A stretch of DNA of 21,045 bases from Rhodospirillales bacterium (GTDB taxonomy: Bacteria > Pseudomonadota > Alphaproteobacteria > Acetobacterales > Acetobacteraceae): contig JAGWIE010000005.1 in the NCBI GenBank assembly GCA_028866445.1, positions 1 to 21,045 on the forward strand, given 5' to 3'. Each line of letters opens with the position of its first letter. Positions within the stretch are counted from its first letter, which is position 1. The notes beneath the pieces are model-generated. The model was not told the DNA's origin. It did no database searches and was given only the letters and a program-made list of their open reading frames with translations. This document shows, one piece after another, positions 1-7,042 of the stretch. The translations under genes were made by a program, and so were the position numbers.

Positions 1-105
1 CTGCTGGGTGTTTACCGTTTCATCTGGCACCGCCCGCTCTTCGACCTTTGCCTGCTCATCATGCTCACCGGGCTTATCAGCCTGGCGGCCAACCATTATT
101 TTTAA
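1..105 (+). CDS. DUF1656 family small membrane protein (AaeX-like), C-terminal part only
   Basis: The window opens inside an open frame that ends at a TAA at 103-105; only the last 34 residues are visible. They contain HRPLFDLCLLIMLTGLISL, a hydrophobic segment preceded by an H-x-P-L-F-D stretch like the C-terminal end of DUF1656/AaeX proteins. Members are about 65-80 residue inner-membrane proteins of unknown function. They are normally encoded between a FUSC-family (AaeB-like) efflux permease and an HlyD-type adaptor. The gene 12 nt downstream is such an adaptor, which supports the call. The permease gene, if present, lies upstream of the window. Family assignment rests on a short fragment plus context. 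Confidence 0.7.
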   Translation: MLGVYRFIWHRPLFDLCLLIMLTGLISLAANHYF

Positions 106-117
106 GTTCGGAATGCC

Positions 118-1038
118 ATGAAACCCGTTTCCCTCATCTACCGTTTCATTGTCACGCTGGGCGCGCTGGTTCTGGCTGGCATCGTCGGCTGGCAACTCTG
201 GATCTATTATATGGAAAGCCCCTGGACGCGCGATGGCCGCGTACGCGCGGATATTGTCTCGCTGGCGCCGGATGTTTCAGGCCCAGTTGTGCAAGTTTTC
301 GTGCACGACAATGAGTTGGTGCATACAGGCGAGCCTTTGTTCCAGATCGACCCCGCCCGCTTTAATCTGGCATTGGCGCAGGTGAATGCCGCCCTGGCGC
401 AAGCCAAAGCCACCCAGGCCAAAGCACAAGCCACAATGCAGAACGCCGAACAAAATGCCGCCCGCTATGCGGCACTTTCCGCCAACGCCACCTCTGCCAT
501 CGCAAGGGATGATGCCAGCACGCAGTCCCGCGCGGCGAAGGCAGAATATGAAGCGGCAGAGGCAGCTTACGCGGCGGCTCAGGCGGATACCGGCGTGGCG
601 CAGCTTAACCTGCAACGCACCACTGTTCGCGCCACGGTAAACGGCGTGCTCACCAATTTCTCGATGCAACCCGGCGATTATGTTGCCGCCGGCAGCGCGG
701 TAATGGCCATCGTGGATACCGACTCCTTATATGTAGATGGTTATTTTGAGGAGACGAAACTCCGCCATATTCAACCCGGGGACAAAGCCAAGGTGGAATT
801 GCTGCAAGGCGGCCCGGCGATAGACGGGCATGTGCAAGGTTTCGCGGCGGGCATCGCGGATTCTGAACGCATCGCCGCACCCACCTTGCTGGCTGATGTA
901 AATCCAACCTTCACCTGGGTTCGTCTGGCTGCCCGCATACCCGTGCGGATTGTGCTGGATAAAATACCCGCAGATGTGAATCTGGTGGCTGGAATGACCT
1001 GCACGGTGAGCATTCTGCCGGAGAAAAAACGAGATTAG
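118..1038 (+). CDS. HlyD-family periplasmic adaptor subunit of an AaeAB/EmrA-like efflux pump
   Basis: This 306-residue protein has the usual membrane-fusion-protein layout. A single N-terminal membrane anchor spans about residues 7-28. A first biotinyl-lipoyl half follows (about 45-80: APDVSGPVVQVFVHDNELVHTGEPLF). An Ala/Gln-rich alpha-helical hairpin runs over about 85-160, then the second lipoyl half (TTVRATVNGVLTNFSMQPGD) and a beta-barrel region with the YVDGYFEETKL stretch typical of AaeA/EmrA adaptors. It would link an inner-membrane pump to an outer-membrane channel for export of small, often aromatic or acidic, compounds; the substrate cannot be read from sequence. It follows the DUF1656 gene by 12 nt and is probably co-transcribed with it. 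Its stop codon overlaps the stop of the convergent DUF2272 gene by 4 nt. Confidence 0.9.
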   Translation: MKPVSLIYRFIVTLGALVLAGIVGWQLWIYYMESPWTRDGRVRADIVSLAPDVSGPVVQVFVHDNELVHTGEPLFQIDPARFNLALAQVNAALAQAKATQAKAQATMQNAEQNAARYAALSANATSAIARDDASTQSRAAKAEYEAAEAAYAAAQADTGVAQLNLQRTTVRATVNGVLTNFSMQPGDYVAAGSAVMAIVDTDSLYVDGYFEETKLRHIQPGDKAKVELLQGGPAIDGHVQGFAAGIADSERIAAPTLLADVNPTFTWVRLAARIPVRIVLDKIPADVNLVAGMTCTVSILPEKKRD

Positions 1039-1838
1039 TTCCGTGTGTAAAGCACCCGTAGCACCACAAACCAATTTTCCATATTGCCCGCCAGCAACCC
1101 CTGGGCATTGGCGTGCAGATGCTCCATCGTCACCGAGTCATCCACATTGCCGCCGACAACGCCCACCATGCCGGGGCCACCACCAGTGACGATGCTGCAA
1201 TGCGCGGGATAGAGATACGAAGTTGGCAGAGCGGCGAATGTTAAGTTACTGGCCCAGCCGCGCGGGAAGCAGACAAGATCCCCCAATCGTGGCGCGTAGG
1301 TCTTCGGGTTTTCGGCAATCAGCAATTTGCCAGCATGATACGGTTGGGCAGCGTTGTTAATATAATAAGAGTGATCCGCCGCGTAAGGAAATTCAGGCCC
1401 CGCGCCAGCAATGCGCATAACATAAGAGATGAAAGCGGCAGACCAGGCGTATTCGCCATTTTTATGAACCGGAAACACCTTGCCATCGGCATCATGCTTG
1501 CCGGTCCAACGTGTTTCCGGTTGATTGGCGTTAAGCCCTTCCCACCAATATTCGCCCACGCGCTGCCACAAACCCTGTTGGCGCTCTGCCATTGTGGCGG
1601 CGTGTTGAACATACGCGGCACCGTCATTGTCATCCACACGCTCGCCCCAAAGCCGCCATTCGCGAAGCGCTATGGCCACGGCGGCACTGCGAGAAAAAGC
1701 CTCGTAAGGCTGGTTGGCGAATGGCGGCGCATGATTTTCCGCCGCACAGGATGAAAGCAGAACGCCCGCCAGAGCCGCCATTGCTGTTGCCATGAACGAT
1801 CTGGGCAGGCTTCTGTTTCCGGCAGCAAAAAACCTCAC
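1035..1838 (-). CDS. DUF2272 domain-containing lipoprotein
   Basis: The 267-residue product starts with a positively charged N-terminus, a hydrophobic stretch and a lipobox (LLSSC, Cys31), so it should be a lipid-anchored envelope protein. The body carries the features I associate with DUF2272: the EYWWEGL region, then EYAWSAAFISYVMRIAG (about residues 128-145), then a DLVCFPRGW region. The Cys and His residues in these stretches suggest an NlpC/P60-like peptidase fold, but no activity is established. The start is GTG at 1836-1838. It overlaps the mtnA TGA by 4 nt (GTGA), which suggests translational coupling. An in-frame ATG at 1791-1793 would still leave a lipobox. Neither start has a clear Shine-Dalgarno. 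It is the last gene of the UPF0262-mtnA operon. Confidence 0.8.
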   Translation of the reverse strand: MRFFAAGNRSLPRSFMATAMAALAGVLLSSCAAENHAPPFANQPYEAFSRSAAVAIALREWRLWGERVDDNDGAAYVQHAATMAERQQGLWQRVGEYWWEGLNANQPETRWTGKHDADGKVFPVHKNGEYAWSAAFISYVMRIAGAGPEFPYAADHSYYINNAAQPYHAGKLLIAENPKTYAPRLGDLVCFPRGWASNLTFAALPTSYLYPAHCSIVTGGGPGMVGVVGGNVDDSVTMEHLHANAQGLLAGNMENWFVVLRVLYTRN

Positions 1839-2923
1839 GCGAGGTCGCTGAACAATTCAGTCAGCGTTGGTTCAGTCGCGTCGCACAAGCCGCGTTCCGT
1901 AATCAGCCCGGTAACGAGCCTTGCGGGCGTTACGTCAAACGCCGGGTTGGCGGCGGGGCTGGAGGTGGGCACAATACGCACGGTGGCGATGGAACCATCC
2001 ATCGCACGACCGGTCATTGTCGTTACCTCGGTGGTGGCACGCTCCTCAATTGGAATGTCGGCAAGCCCGTCCCGAATTGTCCAATCAATGGTGGAAGACG
2101 GCAACGCCACCCAGAACGGCACATTATTATCCTGCGCGGAAAGCGCCTTTAAATAAGTGCCGATCTTGTTGCAGACATCGCCCTGGCGGGTGACGCGGTC
2201 GGTGCCGACGATCACCAGATCCACCTCGCCATGCTGCATGAAATGGCCGCCGGCATTGTCCGCAATCACCGTATGGTTCACGCCATGCTTGCCGAGCTCC
2301 CACGCGGTGAGCGACGCACCCTGGTTGCGCGGGCGGGTTTCTTCCACCCATACATGCACGTCTATCCCTGCATCATGCGCCATATAAATTGGCGCCAGCG
2401 CCGTGCCCCAATCCACCGTCGCAATCCAACCGGCATTGCAATGGGTAAGAATGTTAACGCGCTTTTTTGCCTTCGCCTTTTCCTCGATCAAGGCGAGACC
2501 GTTGCGACCGATCGCCGCGTTCACCGCGACATCCTCGTCGCATATCTTAGCCGCTTCCTCATATGCCGCAGCTTCCCGCATTTCCGGCTTCAGTTTCGCG
2601 AGGCAGGAACCCATGCGCTTCAGCGCCCAGAGCAAATTGATCGCGGTGGGGCGCGTGGCGGCCAAAACGTCCAGCGCCTGAGACAGCGCGGCATCAGAAC
2701 CATCCACGCGCATGGCCAATGCCACGCCATAAGCGGCGGAGGCGCCGATTAACGGCGCGCCGCGCACCAACATCGCCCGAATGGCGTGGGCCATTTCATC
2801 AAGCGTGGTCAGCCGGACAAGATCAACAGCCCATGGCAGCTTGGTCTGATCGATGATACGAACAGACCATCTATCGGTTTCGTCCACCCAGATTGAGCGA
2901 TACGGGGTGCCGTCTATTTTCAT
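1835..2923 (-). CDS. mtnA: S-methyl-5-thioribose-1-phosphate isomerase
   Basis: This 362-residue enzyme converts 5-methylthioribose-1-phosphate to 5-methylthioribulose-1-phosphate in the cytoplasmic methionine salvage pathway. It belongs to the aIF2B/MtnA fold. Diagnostic stretches are VRGAPLIGASAAYG (about 53-66), the active-site segment ILTHCNAGWIATVDWGTAL with Cys162, VWVEETRPRNQGASLTAWEL, and VDLVIVGTDRVTRQGDVCNK with Asp242. Cys162 and Asp242 correspond to the known catalytic pair. Full length. The ATG at 2921-2923 lies 14 nt after the UPF0262 stop, with a weak AGGA about 11 nt upstream. No other methionine-salvage gene is in the window. It sits between UPF0262 and the DUF2272 lipoprotein in one transcription unit. 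Confidence 0.97.
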   Translation of the reverse strand: MKIDGTPYRSIWVDETDRWSVRIIDQTKLPWAVDLVRLTTLDEMAHAIRAMLVRGAPLIGASAAYGVALAMRVDGSDAALSQALDVLAATRPTAINLLWALKRMGSCLAKLKPEMREAAAYEEAAKICDEDVAVNAAIGRNGLALIEEKAKAKKRVNILTHCNAGWIATVDWGTALAPIYMAHDAGIDVHVWVEETRPRNQGASLTAWELGKHGVNHTVIADNAGGHFMQHGEVDLVIVGTDRVTRQGDVCNKIGTYLKALSAQDNNVPFWVALPSSTIDWTIRDGLADIPIEERATTEVTTMTGRAMDGSIATVRIVPTSSPAANPAFDVTPARLVTGLITERGLCDATEPTLTELFSDLA

Positions 2924-2937
2924 GAGCTTAAAAGTTC

Positions 2938-3414
2938 CTAAAGTTTTTGGTGCAAAGCGCAGACCAGGGTGAATAAGCGCCGCGCGGTGGAAAAATCAAT
3001 CGCCACCTTTCCCTCAAGCCGCTTCATCATCAGCTCCGCACCTTCATTGTGCAGCCCACGGCGGCCCATATCGATTGCTTGGATACGTGCTTCTCGCCCT
3101 TCCGCGATGGCATTCGCGTAAGAATCCAGCAACATCCGGTAATCGCGGATCAGCATTTTGAATGGTCCGAGCGCCAGCAAAACCGCTTGTACGGGCTGTT
3201 CGTTCTCGTCCCGCACATCCAGCACAAGCCTGCCCTCGTGAATTGAAAGATGCAGAACAATTCGCATATCAGGGTGGCCAGGCAGGTAAAATTCACTCTC
3301 CTGCGCAAGATCTCGCACCGCCTGTTCCTGATCGGCTTGTTGAAGAGACGATATTCTGTGCAGTGCCGGGCCACCCAGAACAACCCGCATCAGCCTACCC
3401 TTCGCATCCGCCAT
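2938..3414 (-). CDS. UPF0262 family protein
   Basis: The 158-residue product matches the alphaproteobacterial UPF0262 family along its length. Recognisable parts are the IVLHLSIHEGRLVLDVRDE core, LGPFKMLIRDYRMLLDSY, and the near-invariant tail AIDMGRRGLHNEGAELMMKR followed by VAIDFSTARRLFTLVCALH. The function of the family is unknown, and nothing here adds a signal peptide, membrane segment or catalytic motif. The ATG at 3412-3414 has a GGAG about 8 nt upstream. It is the first gene of the reverse-strand operon with mtnA and the DUF2272 gene, so the promoter of that operon should lie in the gene-free region above 3414. Confidence 0.93.
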   Translation of the reverse strand: MADAKGRLMRVVLGGPALHRISSLQQADQEQAVRDLAQESEFYLPGHPDMRIVLHLSIHEGRLVLDVRDENEQPVQAVLLALGPFKMLIRDYRMLLDSYANAIAEGREARIQAIDMGRRGLHNEGAELMMKRLEGKVAIDFSTARRLFTLVCALHQKL

Positions 3415-4009
3415 GTTAAGTCTCCGCGCTTAATACCAGCCGTCTCGTCGCAAGCTCGCAAAGGAACATAACCATTATGCAAAGCCGCGACAAATCAAAC
3501 GACAGGCACGCAGAGCTTAAAGCGATCACGTCAGAATGCAGCACAGGATGCCGACCATCCTGAACAACCCAAATGTTAACGACACGTTCGGCAGTTTCCG
3601 CACCAAACTCGACATCTATACGAAACCATTTCAGGCACCGCGCACGACTTCGCGATGTTGTATTTCCGAACCGTGTTGCGCCCGCGTTGGAACAGGCAAA
3701 ATAGCGGCGCAAGCAAGGCGCTTTTGTGGCGAAACCAATCGTAATGGCGTGGCTTTAATACTGAACAAAAAAAAATGCGCGAATACTGATGTTTGCATAC
3801 GCTTTTTGTTGACAGCGCGATAAGAGAAGCGGAATAGCGATTCTTGCGTGCATTACGCGATTCGCGTCGCAGCCGAGTCTAATTCTGTCGGTTAAGAAGT
3901 CCGCACGCAAAATAAGAAGGACGGCTCATCGCCGTGGGAAAAGACGTTTCTGTGCCGGACCGCGACCTTCAGAACTCAACCATAACCTTGAATGCAAGGA
4001 GCAATTCTC
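3415..4009. other. Gene-free region between divergent UPF0262 and histone-like genes
   Basis: About 595 nt without a convincing gene. It is visibly more AT-rich than its flanks and includes an A9 run at 3767-3775. Short open frames exist on both strands (3416-3712 minus, 3536-3823 plus). They lack ribosome binding sites, family resemblance and the codon bias of neighbouring genes. The region must hold two outward promoters, one for the UPF0262 operon and one for the histone-like gene. A small 5-bp hairpin (ACGGC/GCCGT) lies at 3921-3935. Nothing else identifiable was seen. Confidence 0.6.
3809..3837 (+). promoter_or_regulatory. Possible sigma70 promoter for the histone-like gene
   Basis: A perfect -35 hexamer TTGACA sits at 3809-3814. 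At 17-18 nt spacing the -10 candidates are GAATAG or AATAGC, which match the consensus poorly. It lies about 170 nt upstream of the GTG start at 4010, which would leave a long leader. This is a weak prediction based mainly on the -35 box. Confidence 0.25.
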
Positions 4010-4687
4010 GTGACAAGTGAAGACAAGAACGATACACAACGCGCCCAGCCGCTTGCGGTGCGTGCGCCGGCAAAAAAAGCTGCCGCCAAGAAGCCCGCTG
4101 CAAAAAAGCCGGCCGCTAAGAAGCCCGTGGCCAAGAAAGCTGCCGTGAAACCGGCTGCCAAAAAGACCGCTGTAGCTAAAAAGCCAACAGCAAAGAAGAC
4201 CGCAACCGCCAAGAAGCCGGTTGCTAAGAAAGCTGCCGCAGCCAAGAAACCCGTGGCTAAGAAAACCGCAACCGCCAAGAAGCCCGTAGCTAAGAAAGCC
4301 GTAACCGCCAAGAAGCCGGTTGCTAAGAAGGCTGCCGCAGCCAAGAAACCCGTGGCTAAGAAAACCGCAACCGCCAAGAAGCCGGTAGCTAAGAAAGCCG
4401 CAACCGCCAAAAAGCCGGTTGTTAAGAAGGCCGCCGCAGCCAAGAAACCCGTGGCTAAGAAGGCCGCCGCAGCCAAGAAAGTTGCTCCTGCTAAGAAGCC
4501 GGTCGCCAAGAAAGCTGCTCCTGCTAAAAAGCCGGTAGCCAAGAAAACTGCCACCGCTAAAAAGCCCGCGGCAAAGAAGGCCTCCACGCCGTCCCGTCGT
4601 AAAGCCACACCCTCGGCGTCCGGGGCCTCAATGATGTCTGACGACGCGGTGGAGATTATGACCCCCACGCTCGACAGCATTAACTAA
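4010..4687 (+). CDS. Histone H1-like / AlgP-like lysine-alanine-rich DNA-binding protein
   Basis: The product is about 225 residues. Between a short polar N-terminus (TSEDKNDTQRAQPL) and a short acidic C-terminus (DDAVEIMTPTLDSIN) it consists almost wholly of AKKP/AAKK repeats. Such low-complexity basic tails bind DNA non-specifically, as in eukaryotic histone H1 and bacterial AlgP/HctB-like proteins, so a role in nucleoid compaction or transcription modulation is inferred. I choose the GTG at 4010-4012 because AAGGAG lies 8 nt upstream (3996-4001). The ATG at 3992 has no ribosome binding site and would place that AAGGAG inside the coding sequence. The repeats create a long hydrophobic open frame on the opposite strand, which I treat as a shadow. 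Copy number of the repeat probably varies between strains. Confidence 0.88.
   Translation: MTSEDKNDTQRAQPLAVRAPAKKAAAKKPAAKKPAAKKPVAKKAAVKPAAKKTAVAKKPTAKKTATAKKPVAKKAAAAKKPVAKKTATAKKPVAKKAVTAKKPVAKKAAAAKKPVAKKTATAKKPVAKKAATAKKPVVKKAAAAKKPVAKKAAAAKKVAPAKKPVAKKAAPAKKPVAKKTATAKKPAAKKASTPSRRKATPSASGASMMSDDAVEIMTPTLDSIN
4205..4480 (+). repeat. 99-bp (33-residue) higher-order tandem repeat inside the histone-like gene
   Basis: The phase marker ACCGCCAA at the start of the block recurs at 4205, 4304 and 4403, exactly 99 nt apart each time. The first two units are nearly identical at the DNA level over about 80 nt, with a single A/G difference seen. The third unit diverges partway. Each unit encodes 33 residues built from TAKKPVAKK, AAAAKKPVAKK and TATAKKPVAKK modules. 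This indicates recent in-frame duplication superimposed on the shorter AAKKP repeat. Confidence 0.85.
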
Positions 4688-4711
4688 CGATCTCCTTAAG
4701 TACCCGAGCAA

Positions 4712-4743
4712 TATCCAATCAGATTACGTCATCTGATTGGATA
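4712..4743 (+). terminator. Perfect 13-bp hairpin after the histone-like gene, probable terminator
   Basis: TATCCAATCAGAT (4712-4724) and ATCTGATTGGATA (4731-4743) are exact reverse complements around a 6-nt loop (TACGTC), starting 24 nt after the TAA. The 3' side is only moderately T-rich (AATTTGTT), and the stem is AT-rich, so it is not a textbook intrinsic terminator. Its position between the histone-like gene and the separate promoter of the 4.5S RNA gene fits termination. A protein-binding palindrome is the alternative. Confidence 0.55.
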
Positions 4744-4779
4744 AATTTGTTCGCTTAAGCGGCGCCTGAGCAGCCAAGC

Positions 4780-4808
4780 TTGCACTCTGCCGCCGCTCGG
4801 GCGATAAT
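4780..4808 (+). promoter_or_regulatory. Sigma70 promoter of the 4.5S RNA gene
   Basis: TTGCAC (4780-4785) and GATAAT (4803-4808) are separated by exactly 17 nt. The predicted start, 7 nt after the -10 box, is G4815. That is also the first base of the terminal stem of the SRP RNA. This agreement between promoter geometry and RNA structure makes the call fairly strong. Confidence 0.75.
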
Positions 4809-4814
4809 CAGTGC

Positions 4815-4910
4815 GGGAGATCGGCGGCGGACATCGCGGCCCGCCAACCTGGTCAGGGCCGGAAGGCAGCAGCCACAACGGATTTCGCATGGGTCGTTGT
4901 CCGGTCTCCC
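4815..4910 (+). ncRNA. ffs: Signal recognition particle 4.5S RNA, small bacterial type
   Basis: The conserved SRP RNA core GGTCAGGGCCGGAAGGCAGC is at 4851-4870, followed by AGCC. It contains the GGAA tetraloop and the asymmetric-loop sequences recognised by Ffh. The ends pair: GGGAGATCGG (4815-4824) with CCGGTCTCCC (4901-4910), allowing one G-U. CGGACA/TGTCCG offers an alternative inner helix. Length is about 96 nt, normal for the bacterial short form. The RNA assembles with Ffh and FtsY to target membrane proteins co-translationally. It lies 34 nt upstream of dnaX, an arrangement common in Alphaproteobacteria. I see no clear intrinsic terminator after it, so read-through into dnaX is possible. 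The 3' end is set by pairing and may be a few bases off. Confidence 0.9.
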
Positions 4911-4944
4911 ACCGGAATTCTCAGCACCAAGGTCCGCGCCGCTC

Positions 4945-6717
4945 ATGGGTTTGTTCGACGACGAAGCGCCCGAAGCCACGCCGCCGGGCCCCGGCCTGTT
5001 TGGCGAGGAGCCCACGCGGGAGGCTCCAAAAGCCGCCGCCTACCGCGTGCTGGCCCGCAAATACCGTCCCACGACTTTCGATGATTTAATTGGCCAGGAA
5101 GCCCTGGTGCGTACCTTGCGCAACGCCTTCGCGATGAACCGCATCGCCCATGCGTTCATGCTCACCGGCGTGCGCGGCGTGGGCAAAACCACCACGGCGC
5201 GTATTCTGGCGCGCGCGCTTAACTGCACCGGGCCGGACGGCACCGGCGGCCCGACGCCAGACCCATGCGGCGTGTGCGATAATTGCAAAGCCATTTTGGC
5301 CGACCGCCATCCGGACGTGGTGGAGATGGATGCCGCCTCCAACACCGGGGTGGACGATGTGCGCGAGATTATCGAGGCCACGCGCTTCAAGCCGCTCTCC
5401 GCGCGCGTTAAGGTCTTTATCATCGACGAGGTGCACATGCTCTCCAAGGCGGCGTTCAACGCGCTGCTGAAAACGCTGGAAGAGCCACCGCCACACATTA
5501 AATTCGTGCTGGCCACCACGGAAATCCGCAAGGTGCCTGTCACCGTGCTCTCGCGCTGCCAGCGGTTTGATTTGCGGCGCGTGCCGGTTGAGCAACTCAC
5601 CGCGCATTTCACCCGTATCGCGGCAAAGGAAGACATAGCAATTTCCGAAGCAGCGCTCACCCATATCGCCCGCGCCGCAGACGGCTCGGTGCGCGACGGG
5701 CTTTCGCTGCTCGACCAAGCCATTGCACGTGGCGCTGAAGATGGCGGCGAGATCACAGGCCCGATGGTGGCGGAGATGCTCGGCCTTGCGGATCGCGGTT
5801 TCGTGTTTGACCTGATGGATGCCGTGGTGAAAGGCGACATTCAAGCCGCGTTGAAAATCTCCGACGATTCCTATGAACGCGGCGCCGACCCCGGCGTGCT
5901 GCTCTCGGATCTTCTGGGCCTCGCGCATCTTCTCACCCGTATGAAATCCGTGCCCGCTTTGGCCAAAAGCGGCACGCTACCGGAGATGGAACGCACGCGC
6001 GGTGCCGCCTTCGCGGAAATGCTTTCCATCCCGTTCCTGGGGCGGCTTTGGCAAATGCTGCTAAAGGGTTTGCAGGAAGTGGAAACTGCACCAGACCGCC
6101 GCGCGGGGGCTGAGATGATTCTCATCCGCCTCTGCCATGTAGCGGACTTGCCGCCGCCGGGTGAGCTGGTGAAGAAACTTACCGAAAACCCCACCTCCTC
6201 CATCGGCGGCGCAGCACCCGGCGGACCAAATGGAGGTGGCGCGCGCGCGGTTGCCAATGGCAATGTGGTGATGCAGGCACACGCCCCGCGCGCTCTTGCG
6301 TTTCAGGATGTTGTGGCACTTGCCCAGGCGAAACGGGATGCGATGCTGTATGCGCATCTGCGTCATTCCGTGCATCTGGTGCGCTTCGCCCCGCCGGTGA
6401 TTGAGATGCGGCTCACGGAAGACCACCCGCGTGATCTGATCTCGAAACTCTCGCACATGCTGGAGGAGGAAACCGGCCGCCGCTGGACCATCGTGCTCTC
6501 CACACAACTGGGTGAGGCAACGATCGACGAGCAGGAAGGTGTTGCCACCGCCAAGGCGCGCGATGAAGCTCTGGCGCATCCGCTGGTGCAGGCCATTCTG
6601 GCGCAATTTCCGGGCACCAAGGTAGAAACACAAGCCGAGCCAGAGGCGGAATCCGATTTGCCTGCCGACTGGGCGGCGCTGGTCCCGCCGGACGAGTTAT
6701 ATGAAGGAGACGAGTAA
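4945..6717 (+). CDS. dnaX: DNA polymerase III subunit gamma/tau (clamp loader)
   Basis: This 590-residue AAA+ ATPase organises the clamp loader and couples it to the polymerase core at the replication fork. Visible motifs are Walker A GVRGVGKT (75-82), a zinc-binding Cys set (C94, C108, C111, C114), Walker B DEVH (161-164), and LLKTLEEPPPHIKFVLATTE with the SRC sensor/arginine-finger region after it. The C-terminal part (from about 400) is the polymerase-binding tau extension. I choose ATG 4945: the frame is open further upstream to 4780, but that extension would run through the whole 4.5S RNA. The ribosome binding site is poor (AAGG about 12 nt upstream). ybaB and recR follow directly. Confidence 0.96.
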   Translation: MGLFDDEAPEATPPGPGLFGEEPTREAPKAAAYRVLARKYRPTTFDDLIGQEALVRTLRNAFAMNRIAHAFMLTGVRGVGKTTTARILARALNCTGPDGTGGPTPDPCGVCDNCKAILADRHPDVVEMDAASNTGVDDVREIIEATRFKPLSARVKVFIIDEVHMLSKAAFNALLKTLEEPPPHIKFVLATTEIRKVPVTVLSRCQRFDLRRVPVEQLTAHFTRIAAKEDIAISEAALTHIARAADGSVRDGLSLLDQAIARGAEDGGEITGPMVAEMLGLADRGFVFDLMDAVVKGDIQAALKISDDSYERGADPGVLLSDLLGLAHLLTRMKSVPALAKSGTLPEMERTRGAAFAEMLSIPFLGRLWQMLLKGLQEVETAPDRRAGAEMILIRLCHVADLPPPGELVKKLTENPTSSIGGAAPGGPNGGGARAVANGNVVMQAHAPRALAFQDVVALAQAKRDAMLYAHLRHSVHLVRFAPPVIEMRLTEDHPRDLISKLSHMLEEETGRRWTIVLSTQLGEATIDEQEGVATAKARDEALAHPLVQAILAQFPGTKVETQAEPEAESDLPADWAALVPPDELYEGDE

Positions 6718-7041
6718 ATGAAAAACATCGCTGGCCTGATGAAGCAGGCCTCTCAGATGCAGCAAAAAATGGCCGACATGCAGGCCAAACTGGAAGCCAC
6801 CGAGATGGAAGGCGTTGCCGGTGCCGGGCTGGTGCGCGTTACTCTCTCCGGCAAGGGCGCGCTGAAGCGCGTGAAGATCGACCCCAAGCTGATCGACCCC
6901 GCGGAGACCGAGATGCTGGAAGACCTTATCGCCGCCGCCCATGCGGATGCTAAAACCAAACTGGACGCGATGATGGAATCCGAGACCAAGAACGCCATGG
7001 GCGGCATAAGCCTGCCGCCAGGTATGAAACTGCCCTTCTGA
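6718..7041 (+). CDS. ybaB: YbaB/EbfC family nucleoid-associated protein
   Basis: The 107-residue product has the YbaB/EbfC pattern. An N-terminal helix is rich in Met and Gln (MKQASQMQQKMADMQAKLE). The beta region GVAGAGLVRVTLSGKGALK follows, then a second helix ending in the Gly/Pro-rich tail GGISLPPGMKLPF. Family members are dimeric DNA-binding proteins that influence nucleoid structure and gene expression. The ATG abuts the dnaX stop codon (no gap), and AAGGAG lies 8 nt upstream, inside the end of dnaX. The dnaX-ybaB-recR order is conserved across many bacteria. Confidence 0.95.
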   Translation: MKNIAGLMKQASQMQQKMADMQAKLEATEMEGVAGAGLVRVTLSGKGALKRVKIDPKLIDPAETEMLEDLIAAAHADAKTKLDAMMESETKNAMGGISLPPGMKLPF

Positions 7042-7042
7042 A

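Noticed and set aside
3416..3712. 98-residue minus-strand frame just upstream of UPF0262
   Set aside because: Its start would be TTG without a ribosome binding site, it has no family resemblance, and codon use differs from neighbouring genes. More likely leader and promoter DNA.
3536..3823. 95-residue plus-strand frame in the gene-free region
   Set aside because: Low-complexity composition of an uncoded region, no ribosome binding site, no recognisable domain.
3976..4680. 234-residue hydrophobic open frame opposite the histone-like gene (repeated AFLATGFLA)
   Set aside because: It is the exact complement of the AKKP-repeat gene. Codon repetition leaves the antisense frame open. It has no ribosome binding site of its own to match the AAGGAG of the plus-strand gene.
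4780..4944. N-terminal extension of dnaX
   Set aside because: It would translate the 4.5S RNA. The DnaX family begins near the residues encoded from 4945 onward.
4945..6717. Programmed frameshift in dnaX producing a separate gamma subunit
   Set aside because: I saw no A-rich slippery heptamer of the E. coli type near the end of the ATPase core, so two products are not supported by sequence.
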